Part shown: piece by piece, positions 39,048-51,043 of the stretch
Numbering within the stretch: position 1 is the first letter of the stretch
How the letters are laid out: each line of letters opens with the position of its first letter
Made by a program: the position numbers and the translations under genes
The notes under the pieces: model-generated
Seen by the model: only the letters and a program-made list of their open reading frames with translations
What the model was told of the DNA's origin: nothing
Databases searched by the model: none
Origin: Sistotremastrum niveocremeum HHB9708
Taxonomy: Eukaryota; Basidiomycota; Agaricomycetes; Sistotremastrales; Sistotremastraceae
DNA length: 64,000 bases
Assembly (NCBI GenBank): GCA_001630475.1
Contig: KV419411.1
Span: forward strand, 623,153 to 687,152
Direction of reading: 5' to 3'

Positions 39048-42000
39048 ATGCATCCCGACTTCTCTCGACGAGCACCTCGTGATCCTGCAGTTCGAGATGT
39101 GCATAAAGTCCAGGACATACTTGAGCGAGTGCAACCAGCTCCATCCAGTACAAAACTCAGGATTAGCGACATCTATCCAAACCCACTCCTCCGCAGCCAA
39201 ATTCCACCAAAGATGACCGAACATCGATCTGCCAGTGGATCTAAGGACATTCTCAACGCCTTAAAGGCATTAGGAACCTTGGCCGGAACGAAAGTCCCAT
39301 ATCTCAGCAGCATCGTGAACGAAGCCATTTCGATATACGAGGTACGAATTACCTCTCGCACTTATACAATTGTTCTGACGTCTTGAACAGGTTGTCCAGG
39401 CTCGCGATGAAAATGACCGCGACATCAAAAGACTCACTTCTCAAGTATTGGACGTGGCAAAGGCGATCGCAGAAGCATTGCCAGGACTAGTTAGTGCTCC
39501 TGGACCAGAGGGCACTGCGGAACTTGTCGATTTCGCCGCCAGACTAATGGGGTGCGTATATATGTCGTTGCCATATATGATCAGCTGATTCACTTTGTTG
39601 TGTATGATAGAACACTGGACAACATATCCAGACATGTACAACGACAGTCCGAAAGAACCCGAAACCAATTAAAAAGTAATGCTGTCGAAAAAGCAACGCG
39701 CGAGTTAGAAGAAGAGCTGAATACATGTCTCGACTTGTTCATTGTGAGTATGTTCGGGACTGCGCCCCCATGATACAAGTTTGCTAAATGTGGGACCAGC
39801 TGAAGTTCGGTATGCATAATCTCAGGTTCTCCGAGCTCTCTGTCTCCAGGCATGCCCAGTGGAATGAGGATGTCCAGCGTGCTCTGGATGAGACCCTCGC
39901 CGAACAGGATGAAATGCTTACTGCCGTCAATCTGCCATTGGTACGTCGTGATTGACAATCATCATATCTTGATGCTGACTTCAATGAAGCCACCGGCTAC
40001 TGTTGTGCATAACAAGTTTGCTTTCAATGCACTACCTTCCAAGCCGCAAGTCTTCTTCGGACGCGAGGATTCCCTTGCTCTTGTCCTGAGTCACATCTGT
40101 GCTGCGACACCTATGCACACTGTGATCTTAGGGAGCGGCGGGATAGGAAAAACCAGCCTGGCATTGTGTGCCCTCCACGATCCTAAAACTTACATCGTAT
40201 ACGGAGAAAATAAAGTCTTCCTCTCCTGCGAACCTTTCGCCGACGCAGATGCTCTGCTCGCCGGCATCGGCAGTCGCTATGGCATCCAAGACTCTGTTCG
40301 CAGCGATGAAGTCATCTCGGTTCTCATGGGCATTATTTCCGAAAACGCCAGATCGTTACTTGTCCTCGACAACTTCGAAACACCTTGGGAGCAAGCTTTT
40401 AGGAGGGAGGAAGTGGAGAGTCTGCTATCTGACCTTGCTGCGATTCCCGGTCTCACCCTATTGGTGACTCTGAGAGGCTCCGAACGTCCTTCGAATATTC
40501 GATGGGCCCGGCCATTCATCCCGCCGCTATCTGGTCTTTCTCCTCACGCCGCAAAGGCTACATTCATGGCAATTTCAGATAGCCAATGCTCAGACGAGGA
40601 TATCGATGAGCTACTAGCCGTGCTAGATAACATTCCTCTCGCTGTTACCTTGGTGGGCAACCTAGCGCAGTATTCGCTGTGTTCGGAACTGCTTGCGAAA
40701 TGGAACGAAGATAAGACCACGATGGTCACTAGAGGATTGGCGTCGGCAGACAGACTTTCCAGTCTCGACATGTCGATCCGACTATCTCTGTCCAGCGAAC
40801 GCATCACTCGAGCGCCGAATGCGTTCACAATTCTTCAGATCCTCTCGCTACTACCTGACGGCCTTTCCGTCGATAACCTACTCCGAGTATCGCGTGAGCC
40901 TACTCATGTTCGTCTCTCCATTTCTACACTACGTCAAGTAGCTCTCGTCTACGAGCATACTGATCAAAGACGCGGTGAGACTGCATCAACCGTTCTACGG
41001 GGCTTAACCCCGATCCGAGAATATATGACAGAACATCACCCTATCACCACAGCAGACTTCATATGCCTTCACGACTACTATCTCAGCATCGCGCGCGTCT
41101 CGCCTCCCGGTAACATTCTGCAATCGGACTTGCGTTCGCAATTGGCGAATGTATCGGCTGTGTTCCTGAAGGCGCTTACCGGGGATCACGAAATTCGACG
41201 CAGTGTACGCGTTATTCTGGATCTCGGGGAAATGCTCAAGCTCCCTGGAGCTTCGAGAGATCTCACACCTGCAGCGCTCGATGCAGCGAGACGAATTTCA
41301 GATGAGCAGCTTGAGGCTGACTGTCTTCTGGCGGTCTCGGAGTATGCTTGGTTCCCAGATCAAGACTTCTCGGTGAAGAGGCGATACGTTGAGGCGGCCC
41401 TCTCTCTTTACCGAAAGCTCTCCATCCCCGAAGACGCGGTTCAGACGGGGAAGTCATTGGCGCTCCTGAGTCACACATTATGTCGATGTGGGCAGCTCGA
41501 CGATGCCGTTTCGACTGGCCTGGAAGCCATCGATATTCTATCGAAGACTTCCAATTATCATGAACATATCTCTGCGCTCTGTCAAATGAGCCGATTGTTC
41601 GGGATGATGCAAAAGATCCACCCTGCTATGGAACTGGCGAATCTAGCGCTCGAGATCGCGACCGATCATCGCTTGGACTCCCTACTTCCAATGGTACATT
41701 TTTGTCATGCCTATATCCATTTTAGGCGGTACAATTTCAAGTCCAGCCAGCGTCATTTGATGAAAGTATCGGAAGCGCATCCGTTACATTGGGACAAGGT
41801 GACGAGAGAGTCTGCTATGGCTGCCAATACAAGAGGCGAGATCGCACTCCTGCTTTCGCGAGTCGATGAGGCCGAAGAAGCATTCAATTATGCCAACCGC
41901 ACGTGGAGAAAACTGGGACGGCGAGACTATATGGCCGATCATTATGCCAGGCAAGGGCTGTTATACATCCACAAGAAAGATTATGACGTTGCCGTCAAAC

Positions 42001-42566
42001 ACCTCATGACTTCCATGCGACTATATCGCAAGATGAGATATAATTGCGTCGCTCGTAGTCTTGTACTGCTTGGCGAAGCCGAGATACAGAGGGGCAACTT
42101 CAGGGTTGCCACTTCTCACCTCGTTGAAGCTCTTCGGCTAGCCAAGGATGACGAGATACGCTTCTGTATTGAAGCATCGGCTTTAGCGCTTTTGGGCGAC
42201 GCGGCGTTACGCCTCGAACAGAAACCTGAGGCTCGTACGCGTTATGTGACCTCCTTCCTTATCCATCGTCGCGACAACGATCTACTTGAAGCTGCTTACG
42301 GGATGCGTCGCCTGGGAGAATATATGTCAGCATGTGGAGATTTTGAGGACGCAAAGTCGTGCTATGCCGTGGCCCTCGATATGATGCAGCGGATGGGCAT
42401 ATCTTATGCGGTGGCAGACTGTCACTTCAAATATGGACAATGCGCTATCGAGCTGGCCCGACATCATTTTGGGAAGGCCGCATCGATATATGAAGAAATT
42501 GGTGATAGCGCACTCGTCAGTGAGTGTCAGCGACATGTCAATAATCTGTCCAGCCAACCCGTTTGA
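39048..42566 (+). CDS. NLR-type STAND protein: helical-bundle N-domain, NB-ARC ATPase, TPR repeats
   Basis: Predicted signal-transducing nucleotide switch of the kind fungi use in self/non-self recognition and regulated cell death. Five exons (39048-39341, 39391-39551, 39611-39743, 39800-39940, 39990-42566) give 1101 residues. A second in-frame ATG at 39213 would drop the first 55 residues and is equally plausible. Residues about 65-230 are a set of amphipathic helices (DILNALKALGTLAGTKVPYL; ATRELEEELNTCLDLF) resembling the MLKL-type four-helix bundle common at the N-terminus of basidiomycete NLRs. The NB-ARC follows: P-loop GSGGIGKTS (291-299), Walker B LLVLDNFETPWE (366-377), sensor-like LLVTLRGSERPS and a degenerate GLPLA motif (NIPLAVTLVG). 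The C-terminal 450 residues are helical with TPR-like pairs (HYARQGLLYIHKKDYDVAVK; ALALLGDAALRLEQKPEA). Confidence 0.9.
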
Positions 42567-42910
42567 GTACTTCGGCGGCGAGAGTGTGTCGCTCGGATGA
42601 GGTTGTGTCTTGTCCATCGATATCAGGATATCGAAGCCTGCTAGGATAGGGTTATCCACCCCTCGGAACTTAGTCAAGCTCTTCTCCCCCTTTCTGTGAT
42701 TATCGCTTCTTGCCCACGAGATCCTCAGAGAAGCAGTGCTCAAGACTAGATACCGCGCTCTGAGATACGAGTACAGGCGCAGGTTCTCCTGCCAGTGAGC
42801 CGAGGTTTCGGGATTCTGCGGTCTGTGTCAGGAACCACCTTCGAAATCAAATTTTGAAACTATATGTACTATCATTACTATGACTGGGACTACATCTAGC
42901 ACAATCAGTC

Positions 42911-43791
42911 TCATATGATGTCACAATGACACAGAGTTCCTTCAGATTTAATCTCACAGTCACAATGACATGGGCAAATTCCGGCGATTATCGCCGTCAG
43001 CCCGCTACTGTTGGCGGCGCCAGGGATGATCTCTCTTTGGCTTTCTGTGGAAGCACACGTTAGCTCGTCCTGAGCGGTGAACTTGTATGATATGTGAATG
43101 GACTTGATCAAACATGACACGCATAAGTACGCACTGTCGCACAGAAAAATTCAGGGAGCTTGAGCGACCCGGAGGGCCAGCCTGGGGGCATTGGCGGAAA
43201 CCAAGACTCGAAACTTGTAAATGGTCTATATACTCTCTGGATCGTGATACTCTGATCTAAGCATACACAATTTGATCCACGAGAATAGGCAACGCACCTT
43301 GGTAGATTGGGCAGTAGCTGAAAGGATCCAGTCGCCTTCGCTGCTTTGACAGTGCTCGACTCGGACAAAAATCTCGGTTGGCTCATCACGTGACTTTGAG
43401 CTCATACTTCCTTCCATTCTAATTTCAAGTCCCGTATCAGGACTAATTGTCACCCGGAGCTCAGGTTTTATGTCTGCGACTGGCGCTGTGTTCGTCAGGC
43501 CCTTGTCAATGAAGTCGTCATGAACATTACTATTCGATTTGATAGGTTTTCGATAAACGGAAAGCCGTTGGTAAGTGCGACATTTCTGAACCTATCAAGT
43601 ATTTCCCAGTGTTAGTGATTGTCCCACGCACTTCAACTTGTCTCACTCACGAGCTGGAAAGTGATTACGAAGGCCGCATTCGCGCCGATTTTGAAACTGG
43701 GATCAGACGTTGAGCTCGATGATAGTGATGTTGGGGTGCGTTCTGAGGTGAGCAGAGGAGGTGCTATCAACTCTTCAAGCTGCCTATTCAT
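42911..43791 (-). CDS. Small protein of unknown function with Cys-rich C-terminus
   Basis: I do not recognise the family. Exons 43791-43651, 43591-43298 and 43236-43135 join in phase and read MNRQLEELIAPPLL, then KIGANAAFVITFQLVQKC, VTISPDTGLEIRMEGS and WFPPMPPGWPSGSLKLPEFF. The middle part looks like a beta-rich domain. The last intron has two donors. GTGCGT would end the protein at 42997 with a short tail. GTACTT (4 nt further in) would give a tail ending in CPCHCDCEIKSEGTLCHCD before the stop at 42911, a Cys/His-rich end that could bind metal. Around the tail the DNA repeats a GTCACAATGACA motif. It lies 345 bp from the NLR stop codon, in convergent orientation. Confidence 0.6.
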
Positions 43792-45643
43792 TTTGTGGGA
43801 GGCACAGTAGTCTCTCGAAACAAGAAGAAGGATGTTTAGCCTGAAGAGAGCGAGGAGAGAGTGGTGGTGGTGGTGCTGGCTTAGGCTGGTTTGGAGATCG
43901 CCAAAGAGACGGATGAGGAGGGTAGACAGACGACCTTATATATGCGAGGATGTTCTGAATAGGAGATTTCGAAGCAGGAAAATGGAATTCCCAAAAGGAA
44001 ATGACAGCTTTCGTGCCGGGTAGCATGGGTTGTGGTGCTTTGATGAAATTTAATTTGACCTCTTCTTGAGCTCATTCCTCACACTTTGCGCCCCTGAGGT
44101 CGGCTCTCATGGGCTCCATGCTGATGCTCATGGAGATGTACGAATGCCGCCCTAGGTAGCATTTTCAGCATAAAGCCATGCCAATTGTTGATTATTGTTG
44201 TAGGGCCACACGAACGGACGAACACACACCTGAACCTGAAGCTGTATCGCATTCGGGGCCGTTCAGCTCAATGAACCGCAAGGAGAAGGGTACATCCAAT
44301 GAGTTGACCCAACTTGATCGGACGAGGGTGGGTTGTGAACTCCTCACAGCGGGCAGCGCGCGGGCTAAAGCAAGATCCGTCAATGGCTACTTGATAGATC
44401 TAGTACCTTTCCGACGTAGGCACAACCGATCGAAAATTTTCAGAATTATCTTCGCAAAAGGCACTGCACGAGTGTTCCACGTTCACGGTTCAGCGCTGGA
44501 CCCTGGCGGAGATCCGTATCCTGGGAAATATAGCCCATGGAAAAGAGATGAGATTGGAGTGAAGAAAGCGTATTCGCCACATAGAGTTGGGGAACCACCG
44601 GCATCTTTCGGTCATAGAATGGTACCATAGTGTGTCCATGCCAGCCAGCCTGGAAGCTCAATGGCTTTGAGAAAGCTGAACTAAATTTCAGACTTCCACT
44701 TCATCAAAGGAGGTCCTTAAAATATGGTCGGGCGCCATGAATCGAGGTATCATTCGGGGGAGCAATTCAATAGAATGATAGACTCGGAGGACTCGTGTCG
44801 AAACAGGCCGCTGGGATTCCATACTCAGGAACTGTATGACCAGCACGTGGTGTGCCAATAGTCAGCAAAGATTGTAGATCTCGTGAAATTATTGGAGGAC
44901 GACTGGTAAAATATCCAGCATCGCTACGCGTCAGTCCAGAGAGCCAGAGAGCACAGTTGAAGTTCGCGACTGAGCGCTGAGCGCTTGAGGAAAGGTGTGA
45001 CGACGCGTTACATCACACTTGTCACACTCAGGCTCTGCTGCTGCTTTGGCCTCTCCGTCGCGTCAAGCATCTCATCAAGCTGCAGATCGTATCATCGTTC
45101 AATGCTTGTCGTATTGCGACCACGTCTTTTCTTAGACACTCCATCAATCAACAGCGACATACTTTCGACTCGTCAAGGACTCCACGACGAAGGGTCTCAG
45201 CCTCTCAGGCGCTAGTATTTCGATCCAAGTCAAGATGCACGTCGGAACTTGGTCCTTATACGCTTGGAGAGTTGTGCTCGCACTCCCGGAACGCGAACCC
45301 TAGAAAAATCTCGCTTTCAAGATGCGTCGATGTGGAAGGGAAACCATGCGCCCATCGTTTTCAGACTCGTGTTGAGCCAACTGATTATCCGGCTGACAAT
45401 TTTCTCATGGTGGTGAATTGCGACAGATTCTCAAGGAGCCGGATACACCGTCTGACTGTGATTGGTAGTAACACATAGAAGCAACGGCTTTTGAAGGTTT
45501 AGCAGTACAAAATCCTGTAAAGCAACACATGTTCTTACAAGATGAATGGTGGCCATCCTCACCTCCCTGAGCGGCCGGCCTCTTAGCTCAGCACCCTCGC
45601 ACATCGGTCCTCGTTCATACGAAGACACCGCTCAGATCTGCCC

Positions 45644-45937
45644 TCAAAGCTTTAAATTTTGTCTTCGATTAGCCAGAGAATGCTTCTCTTCCCAGCCCCT
45701 GGAACGTGGCACCACTCCTCGCACACGAGGCAGCCTGGCGACCTGGCAAGATGCACTTCGTTGGAATACTTCCTTGCAGATAGGAACCTCGGAATCCCAA
45801 TCATTCCACGGACGATATCCCAATCCGTCTTTAAGGAATTTCATAATAGCTTGATTTCCTAAAATCAATTTTGACCCGGCGATCGTGTCACCATGCTGGA
45901 GATCGAGTTTCGACAGTCGATGAGAGAAATGCGGCAT
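45644..45937 (-). CDS. Small unassigned ORF, 97 residues
   Basis: An uninterrupted frame starts at ATG 45937 and reads MPHFSHRLSKLDLQHG to a stop at 45644. The composition is protein-like (GDTIAGSKLILGNQAIMKF; GYRPWNDWDSEVPICKEVF) and ends in a basic segment. I recognise no family and cannot find flanking exons. It may be part of a larger gene or a chance frame. Confidence 0.22.
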   Translation of the reverse strand: MPHFSHRLSKLDLQHGDTIAGSKLILGNQAIMKFLKDGLGYRPWNDWDSEVPICKEVFQRSASCQVARLPRVRGVVPRSRGWEEKHSLANRRQNLKL

Positions 45938-47042
45938 TTTTCTGCATCATATACGACTATCTTGTGAGCGTATTCCTCGTTTCCCATCAGGTCGGATTGC
46001 TTCTCGTTCCGTGGGTCAGATGGCCGATTACATGGGCGCTCTTTCCGGTCTTCGCAGTGAAGCCACTCGCTACCCCAATCTCTACGTCCCCGCAATGCAA
46101 CAACCTTCGGCACGAGCTTCCCTCATGTTCTCGTCGATGACTTGGACCCTGTCGATCGATGGTCCGAAGAGTTTGAGGTTCAGACTCTGATGATCTATAC
46201 CCATTCCTCTATCTCTGACGCGCAGACGGTCGAATTACAGTCGCGTGGTTCTTCGCCCGGCAACACGGTCCTTGAGCCTCAATCTCATTGAGAGGGGTTC
46301 AGTGCATTCATGGGCGTGGCCATCCTCAAAGGTGAACCCGAGACGGATGCCGAGTTGGGATGATAAGCCAAGTTCGGCTCGAGTGGTTGCGCCTACGGTG
46401 GCCATTCCTCCATTGGGAGTTGTATACGATTTGCGGGTTTTGTGGGACCTATTCAGAGGTTTCTATCCTCGTTTGCGACGCCCCCGCGTTTTTCTCCGTT
46501 TTCTCGTCTGCATCCTCTTCGATTTAGTCATGGTATTCCCTGCGTACTGTGTGTAGCTGTGTAATTGCGACAATATCCGTTCGATAAAGCTCAAACTGGA
46601 TGTTGATATTGTTCGGTCCTTCCAGGACCTCCTTGAACGGAGATGGTCGATTTGTACGACACTCAAGAAGGTTGACTGAGCTTCAGGGTAAGAGATGCTT
46701 TTTGGATATCAACGATCGATCTGAAGTCTAAATCACAAACATGTCAGCAAATGCAGGGAAAGGAATACGGAGAACTCACCGATCAAGATGGAGAACCCGG
46801 AAAAGACTGGATGAATGCAAAGGATGAAATCCAGGGAGTTTCCAAAAATTCGTTCTTCGGTGCCTTAGCCTCCATCTGAGAGCGATCATGTCATACAACA
46901 GCCAGAGAGGGCCGATGCGATGAGCACGCCGCTTCTCGAAGAAAGCTGACCCATTCGACGCGCCAAATGATTGAAAATGTCGACGGCCACAGTCTACTGT
47001 GCGCAGACGCACAATACGAAGGGAGAGCGACAACAGGTGGTG

Positions 47043-47149
47043 CAAACCCCTCAAACAATCGTATGACACAGGCCGCACGTCCTATCCAGACGTTTCCTGC
47101 GTCGACATACGACCACACATGCAAAGCAGAGGAGAATGAGGGGAAGTCC
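47043..47149. repeat. Direct repeat, copy 1 (107 bp)
   Basis: This segment, starting CAAACCCCTCAAACAATCG and ending GGGGAAGTCC, recurs 335 bp downstream with 5 mismatches in 107 bp. The pair lies directly upstream of the Mak21 gene. A third, shorter similarity (GAGAGTAGGGGAGAAGGAGG near 47310 against GAGAGTTGGGGAGAAGAAGG near 47495) follows the same order, suggesting a larger duplicated unit with internal loss. Confidence 0.85.
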
Positions 47150-47377
47150 TGTAGTCGTCAGCCCGATTCGGTCCAACCTGACCGCCACCGCTGTCCCCAC
47201 CACCACGATCCTGAATAGGATCTCTCGAACAAGAGCCCATGTCTCTTTGTCCATCGCGATGCCAGCGGTCGCTGGCGTTGATCCCGCGGAAAGACCGCTA
47301 CTCCTGGATGAGAGTAGGGGAGAAGGAGGTAGAGAGCAGGGACTGCAATTGCACAAGAAGAGCGACGAGAACTAGGC

Positions 47378-47484
47378 CAAACCCCTCAGACAACCGTATG
47401 ACACAGGCAGCACGTCCTATCCAGACGTTTCCTGCGTCGACATACGATCACACATGCAAAGCAGAGGAGAGTGAGGGGAAGTCC
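47378..47484. repeat. Direct repeat, copy 2 (107 bp)
   Basis: Second copy of the repeat at 47043-47149, with the same orientation and 102 of 107 identical bases. It ends about 105 bp before the Mak21 start codon, so it may carry promoter elements or be a recent local duplication. Confidence 0.85.
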
Positions 47485-47588
47485 AGTACTCGTGTGAGAG
47501 TTGGGGAGAAGAAGGTCTGGCGAATTCCGTAGGGGGGTCCGATATCATGTAGTGTTGCGACACAAAATTCGAGCGGAGATGATAGTTT

Positions 47589-50500
47589 ATGACTAGACAA
47601 CGTTCAAGGGCACAGAGCGAGAGTACAGACAAGGGCGAAGAGGACGGTTGCCAACGTCGGAAGCGGAAACTCGGAAAGGGAGTCCGAAGTGCCGATTCCG
47701 ACGGCTCGGCAATAACGGCTTCGGAATCTCGGGCTTTCGGAAGGCAGCAAATTCTCTTAAAATTCTCGTTTTCTGCGCTGTCGATGTCGACATCATCAAC
47801 GACGAAGAAAAACCTGGTATGTCAACGACACACTCTCTGCATCCGTGGTTTCAACGATTGATCTGTCGAATAGCTGATCAAAGCTGATCCATTGTGGTAC
47901 AATTCTGCACCGACTTTACCACCCACTGCCTCTCTTCCGACCGCGTCGCAGGAATATATTGAAGCCCAATATGCACGTGCAAAGGAGCTGCATGAGGAGG
48001 AGACAGCACGTTATTCGTCTTCGGAGGGTGGCTTGACAGGAGGAGGGTCTCAGAACGATGCGAAATTCCTGCAGAGAGTGCTGACTGGCGGCACAATGAG
48101 TGATCGTCTGAGTGCGTTGGTCTTGATGGTCCAGGTGAGTGATCTATGAATAGCACAATGGTATATACTGAAACGTCGACTTCAGGCCTCTCCTTTACAC
48201 AATACTCGTGCATTGACGTCTCTGCTGAGCATCGCGCAGAAGAAGAGTCGAGAGGAGTCTTTGAAAGCACTTCGTGCCATCGTCGATTGGTGGGAGGCTG
48301 GTGGAGCCCCAGATAGGAAATTGAAGTGAGCATATTCTCTTCGTAACCCGCGTACAGATTTTGAGCTATTTTCAAGATATTTTCGGGACCAGCCTCTTAC
48401 TCATCCTTCTGTGACTGATGTTCATCGTGTGCTGTGGTTCATGGAAGACTGGTTGAAAAAATATTTCTGGGATGTTCTGACTATACTTGAGGTCAGTTTC
48501 AACTGAAAAGCATACCGTCCTACCTGACACATTAAAATCAGACGCTCACGGCGGATCCTCTTCCTTATGTTCGTATCCGTTCTACAGCGTTGATCGCTGC
48601 ACTTTTGAAGGCAAAGCCTGAGCAAGAGCACAATCTCCTCAGACTATTGGTGAACAAGCTTGTCAGTTCGTTCCCCGATCACGGATATACGTATATTGAC
48701 CAACACATCAGGGAGATCTCCATAAGCCTCTCGCGTCCAAAGCTTCCTATCACCTCCTTCAAATCCTTCAGCATCACCCCAACATGAAGTTAATAGTAAT
48801 CAACGAAGTCTCCTCATTACTTCTTCGGGCTCCTACTTCGACATCCGCCGCACTTCCCAAGAATGCCACCAACGGCAAACCTCACGAGAACGGAAAAGCT
48901 GCTGATGCGAACGAGCATGCACGATATTACGCGACCATCACCTTCAATCAAATCACTCTTTCACATTCGAAAGTCGAAAAATCAGTGGCTTCAGCGCTCG
49001 TTGGTCTCTACTTTGAGTTATTCAAGAGCATATTGGGTTCGACTGAAGCTGATATACCCATTGGAACCGACGAGCCGACTGAAGAGAAAGTGAAAGGGAG
49101 AGAGGAGATGAGGAAGGACAAGAAACGGCGGCAAAGTAGGGAAGGAAAGACGAAGAAGAGCGATGCTTCTAATGTTTTTGGGGAAATCGAGAGTGGCCAG
49201 GAGAAGCTGCTCGGGGCTATCCTCACTGGGCTGCATCGTGCTCTCCCCTATGCGGAGATCGACGGTCCTTTGTGCGTCCCTTTTGTTTTCGGGAGCCTGA
49301 GATCTGACCGTTTTCCAGGATTGAGAAGCACATGGACATACTCTTTCGACTATGCCACACCTCCACCTTCAATATCTCCGTCCAGGCCCTCCTTCTCGTG
49401 CACACAGTTTGCGTTGCAATTTGCAAGCCTGTCTCATCGACAAAGCCATCAGCAGCAGCTCAGAACTTTATCACCAGATACTACCGAGTTCTCTACAGCT
49501 CTCTATTTGATCCACGATTGGCAACATCCTCGAAGCAAGGGCTTTATCTGAATCTCCTTCTGCGGTCAATGAAGGAAGACGAACTCGTCGATCGGGTCAA
49601 GGCGTTCATTCGCCGGCTTATCGGCGTCATCTTGACAGCCGGTATTGCCGGAGAGATTTCTTTCGTCTGTGGCTGTCTGTACCTTCTTGGAGAGGTAAGC
49701 TCTTGCTCTAACATGCGAGACTACGCTAACTCTTTTTAGATCACCTCAACCACTCCTGGATTGAGAAAATGGATTTCAAGTCGCAAAAACGAACCTTCGA
49801 CATTCGACCCGAAAAAACGAGAGCCGGAATTCGCTGGGGCCGGAGAAGGATGCGTCTGGGAGCTGGTAGGTCTTGATGCCGTACTTGTTGTCTGACCGCT
49901 CACATTTTCTACCACCAGTCGCCTCTCTTATATCACTATCATCCCTCGGTCTCCTTGCATGCAAATCAACTGCTGACCCAAACGACCGTTACGGCCAATG
50001 CCGATCTGGGATTGAACACTTTATCACATTTCTTGGACAGGTCTGCCTTCCCTGGTAAAAAATAATGTTCCTGAAACTTAATTTGTTTTTCTGCTCAGAT
50101 TTGTATACCGAAATCCCAAGAAGCCTAAACCGAGAGGCGAATCCGCTATGCAGCCTGCGGCTTCGTCTTCGGGAGCTGGCCTTATCATCAATACTGAGGC
50201 TATTCAGGGAACTGTCGTTCGTGACGAACAGTTCCGAAAGATGAGAGCTGATAGGGTTCCAGCTGACCAGGTGAGTTTGTTTCATACGCTCTCACTCTTC
50301 TGTCTCGATCGCTAACACACCTCACAGCTCTTTTTCCATAAATATTTCTCTCAGAAGCACGAGAGAACGTTAGAAAGGGAAGCGAAACTCAACAAACGCA
50401 AGAAAAAGGCTGGCGGCGATGACGACGATGACGACGATGACGACGACGAAGAAGACGAAGAAGAAGATGCCGCCTCTGCTGCAGAAGAAGCTAAACCCGC

Positions 50501-51043
50501 ACAAGCTGAAGACAGTGAAGAGGACGCCGAGGTGGAAGAAGACAAGGAAGAAGAGGCTATCTGGAAGGTTTGTCTGCAATATATTATGGAAAATTTCGCT
50601 TACTGACCAAATCGCGTCAGGCCATGAAAGCGTCGATGCCAGGAGCAGAGGACGAAGAATCGGACGACGACGACATATCTCTCGACGATGCTTCTGCAGA
50701 TGACTCTGACGAAGACGAAATAGACGAAAAACTGTCCGTTGACGAGGACGATGATGAAGACGCAGAGATGGATTTCGTCGAAGATGACGAAGATATCATC
50801 GGAAGCGACGAAGAGTTCCCTAATGGTCTGATAGACCTTGCAGATCTTCCTGAAGACGGCGCGGATGAGGATGAGGAAGAAGAATGGGGTGGTATTGGTA
50901 CTGCGGGACGCTCGAAACGAAAAGCCGATGAGGATGGGGAGAAGAAGGGCGGTAAGAGGAGGAAGTTGAGACAGCTGCCTACGTTCGCTTCGTATGAGGA
51001 TTATTCGAAGTTGATCGAGGGAGCTCCGGAAGACGATATATAG
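47589..51043 (+). CDS. MAK21: Ribosome biogenesis protein Mak21/Noc1 (CBF domain)
   Basis: Nucleolar protein that pairs with Noc2 to carry early pre-60S particles through assembly. Twelve exons (47589-47816, 47874-48134, 48186-48325, 48377-48491, 48542-48661, 48712-49271, 49319-49694, 49740-49865, 49919-50040, 50099-50270, 50328-50567, 50621-51043) sum to 960 residues. Family blocks include LLIKADPLWYNSAP, the helical repeat segment PLPYVRIRSTALIAALLKAK and QILQHHPNMK. The CBF/Mak21 domain follows, with RYYRVLYSSLFDPRL and LNLLLRSMKEDE. Next come LLYHYHPSVSLHA, KKPKPRGESAMQP and LFFHKYFSQKHE. The tail is extremely acidic, with long Asp/Glu runs coded by GAC/GAT/GAA triplets at 50417-50465 and 50640-50800, and ends basic (GGKRRKLRQLPTF). 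The start at 47589 gives a shorter N-terminus than yeast; an extra upstream exon cannot be excluded. Confidence 0.93.

Larger units (their letters stand above)
43792..47588. other. Gene-poor 3.8-kb stretch with small unassigned frames
   Basis: No recognisable gene. Two modest frames begin with ATG: plus strand 44178-44630 (150 residues, no domain) and minus strand 45644-45937 (97 residues, containing GDTIAGSKLILGNQAIMKF). Plus-strand fragments at 45.9-46.55 kb look weakly coding in several frames, for example a hydrophobic segment RVFLRFLVCILFDLVMVFPA near 46480, but lack a consistent start and splice pattern. The right part carries a direct repeat (separate entries). The stretch may hold decayed genes. 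Confidence 0.4.

Noticed and set aside
44178-44630. A 150-codon plus-strand frame starting with ATG
   Set aside because: No domain, odd composition, and no matching neighbours; kept only as a note in the gene-poor stretch.
46245-46556. A frame with a hydrophobic segment that could be a membrane protein
   Set aside because: No ATG in frame and no acceptable upstream exon could be found.
50351-50799. Poly-Ser frames on the minus strand
   Set aside because: They are the antisense of the Asp/Glu runs in the Mak21 tail.
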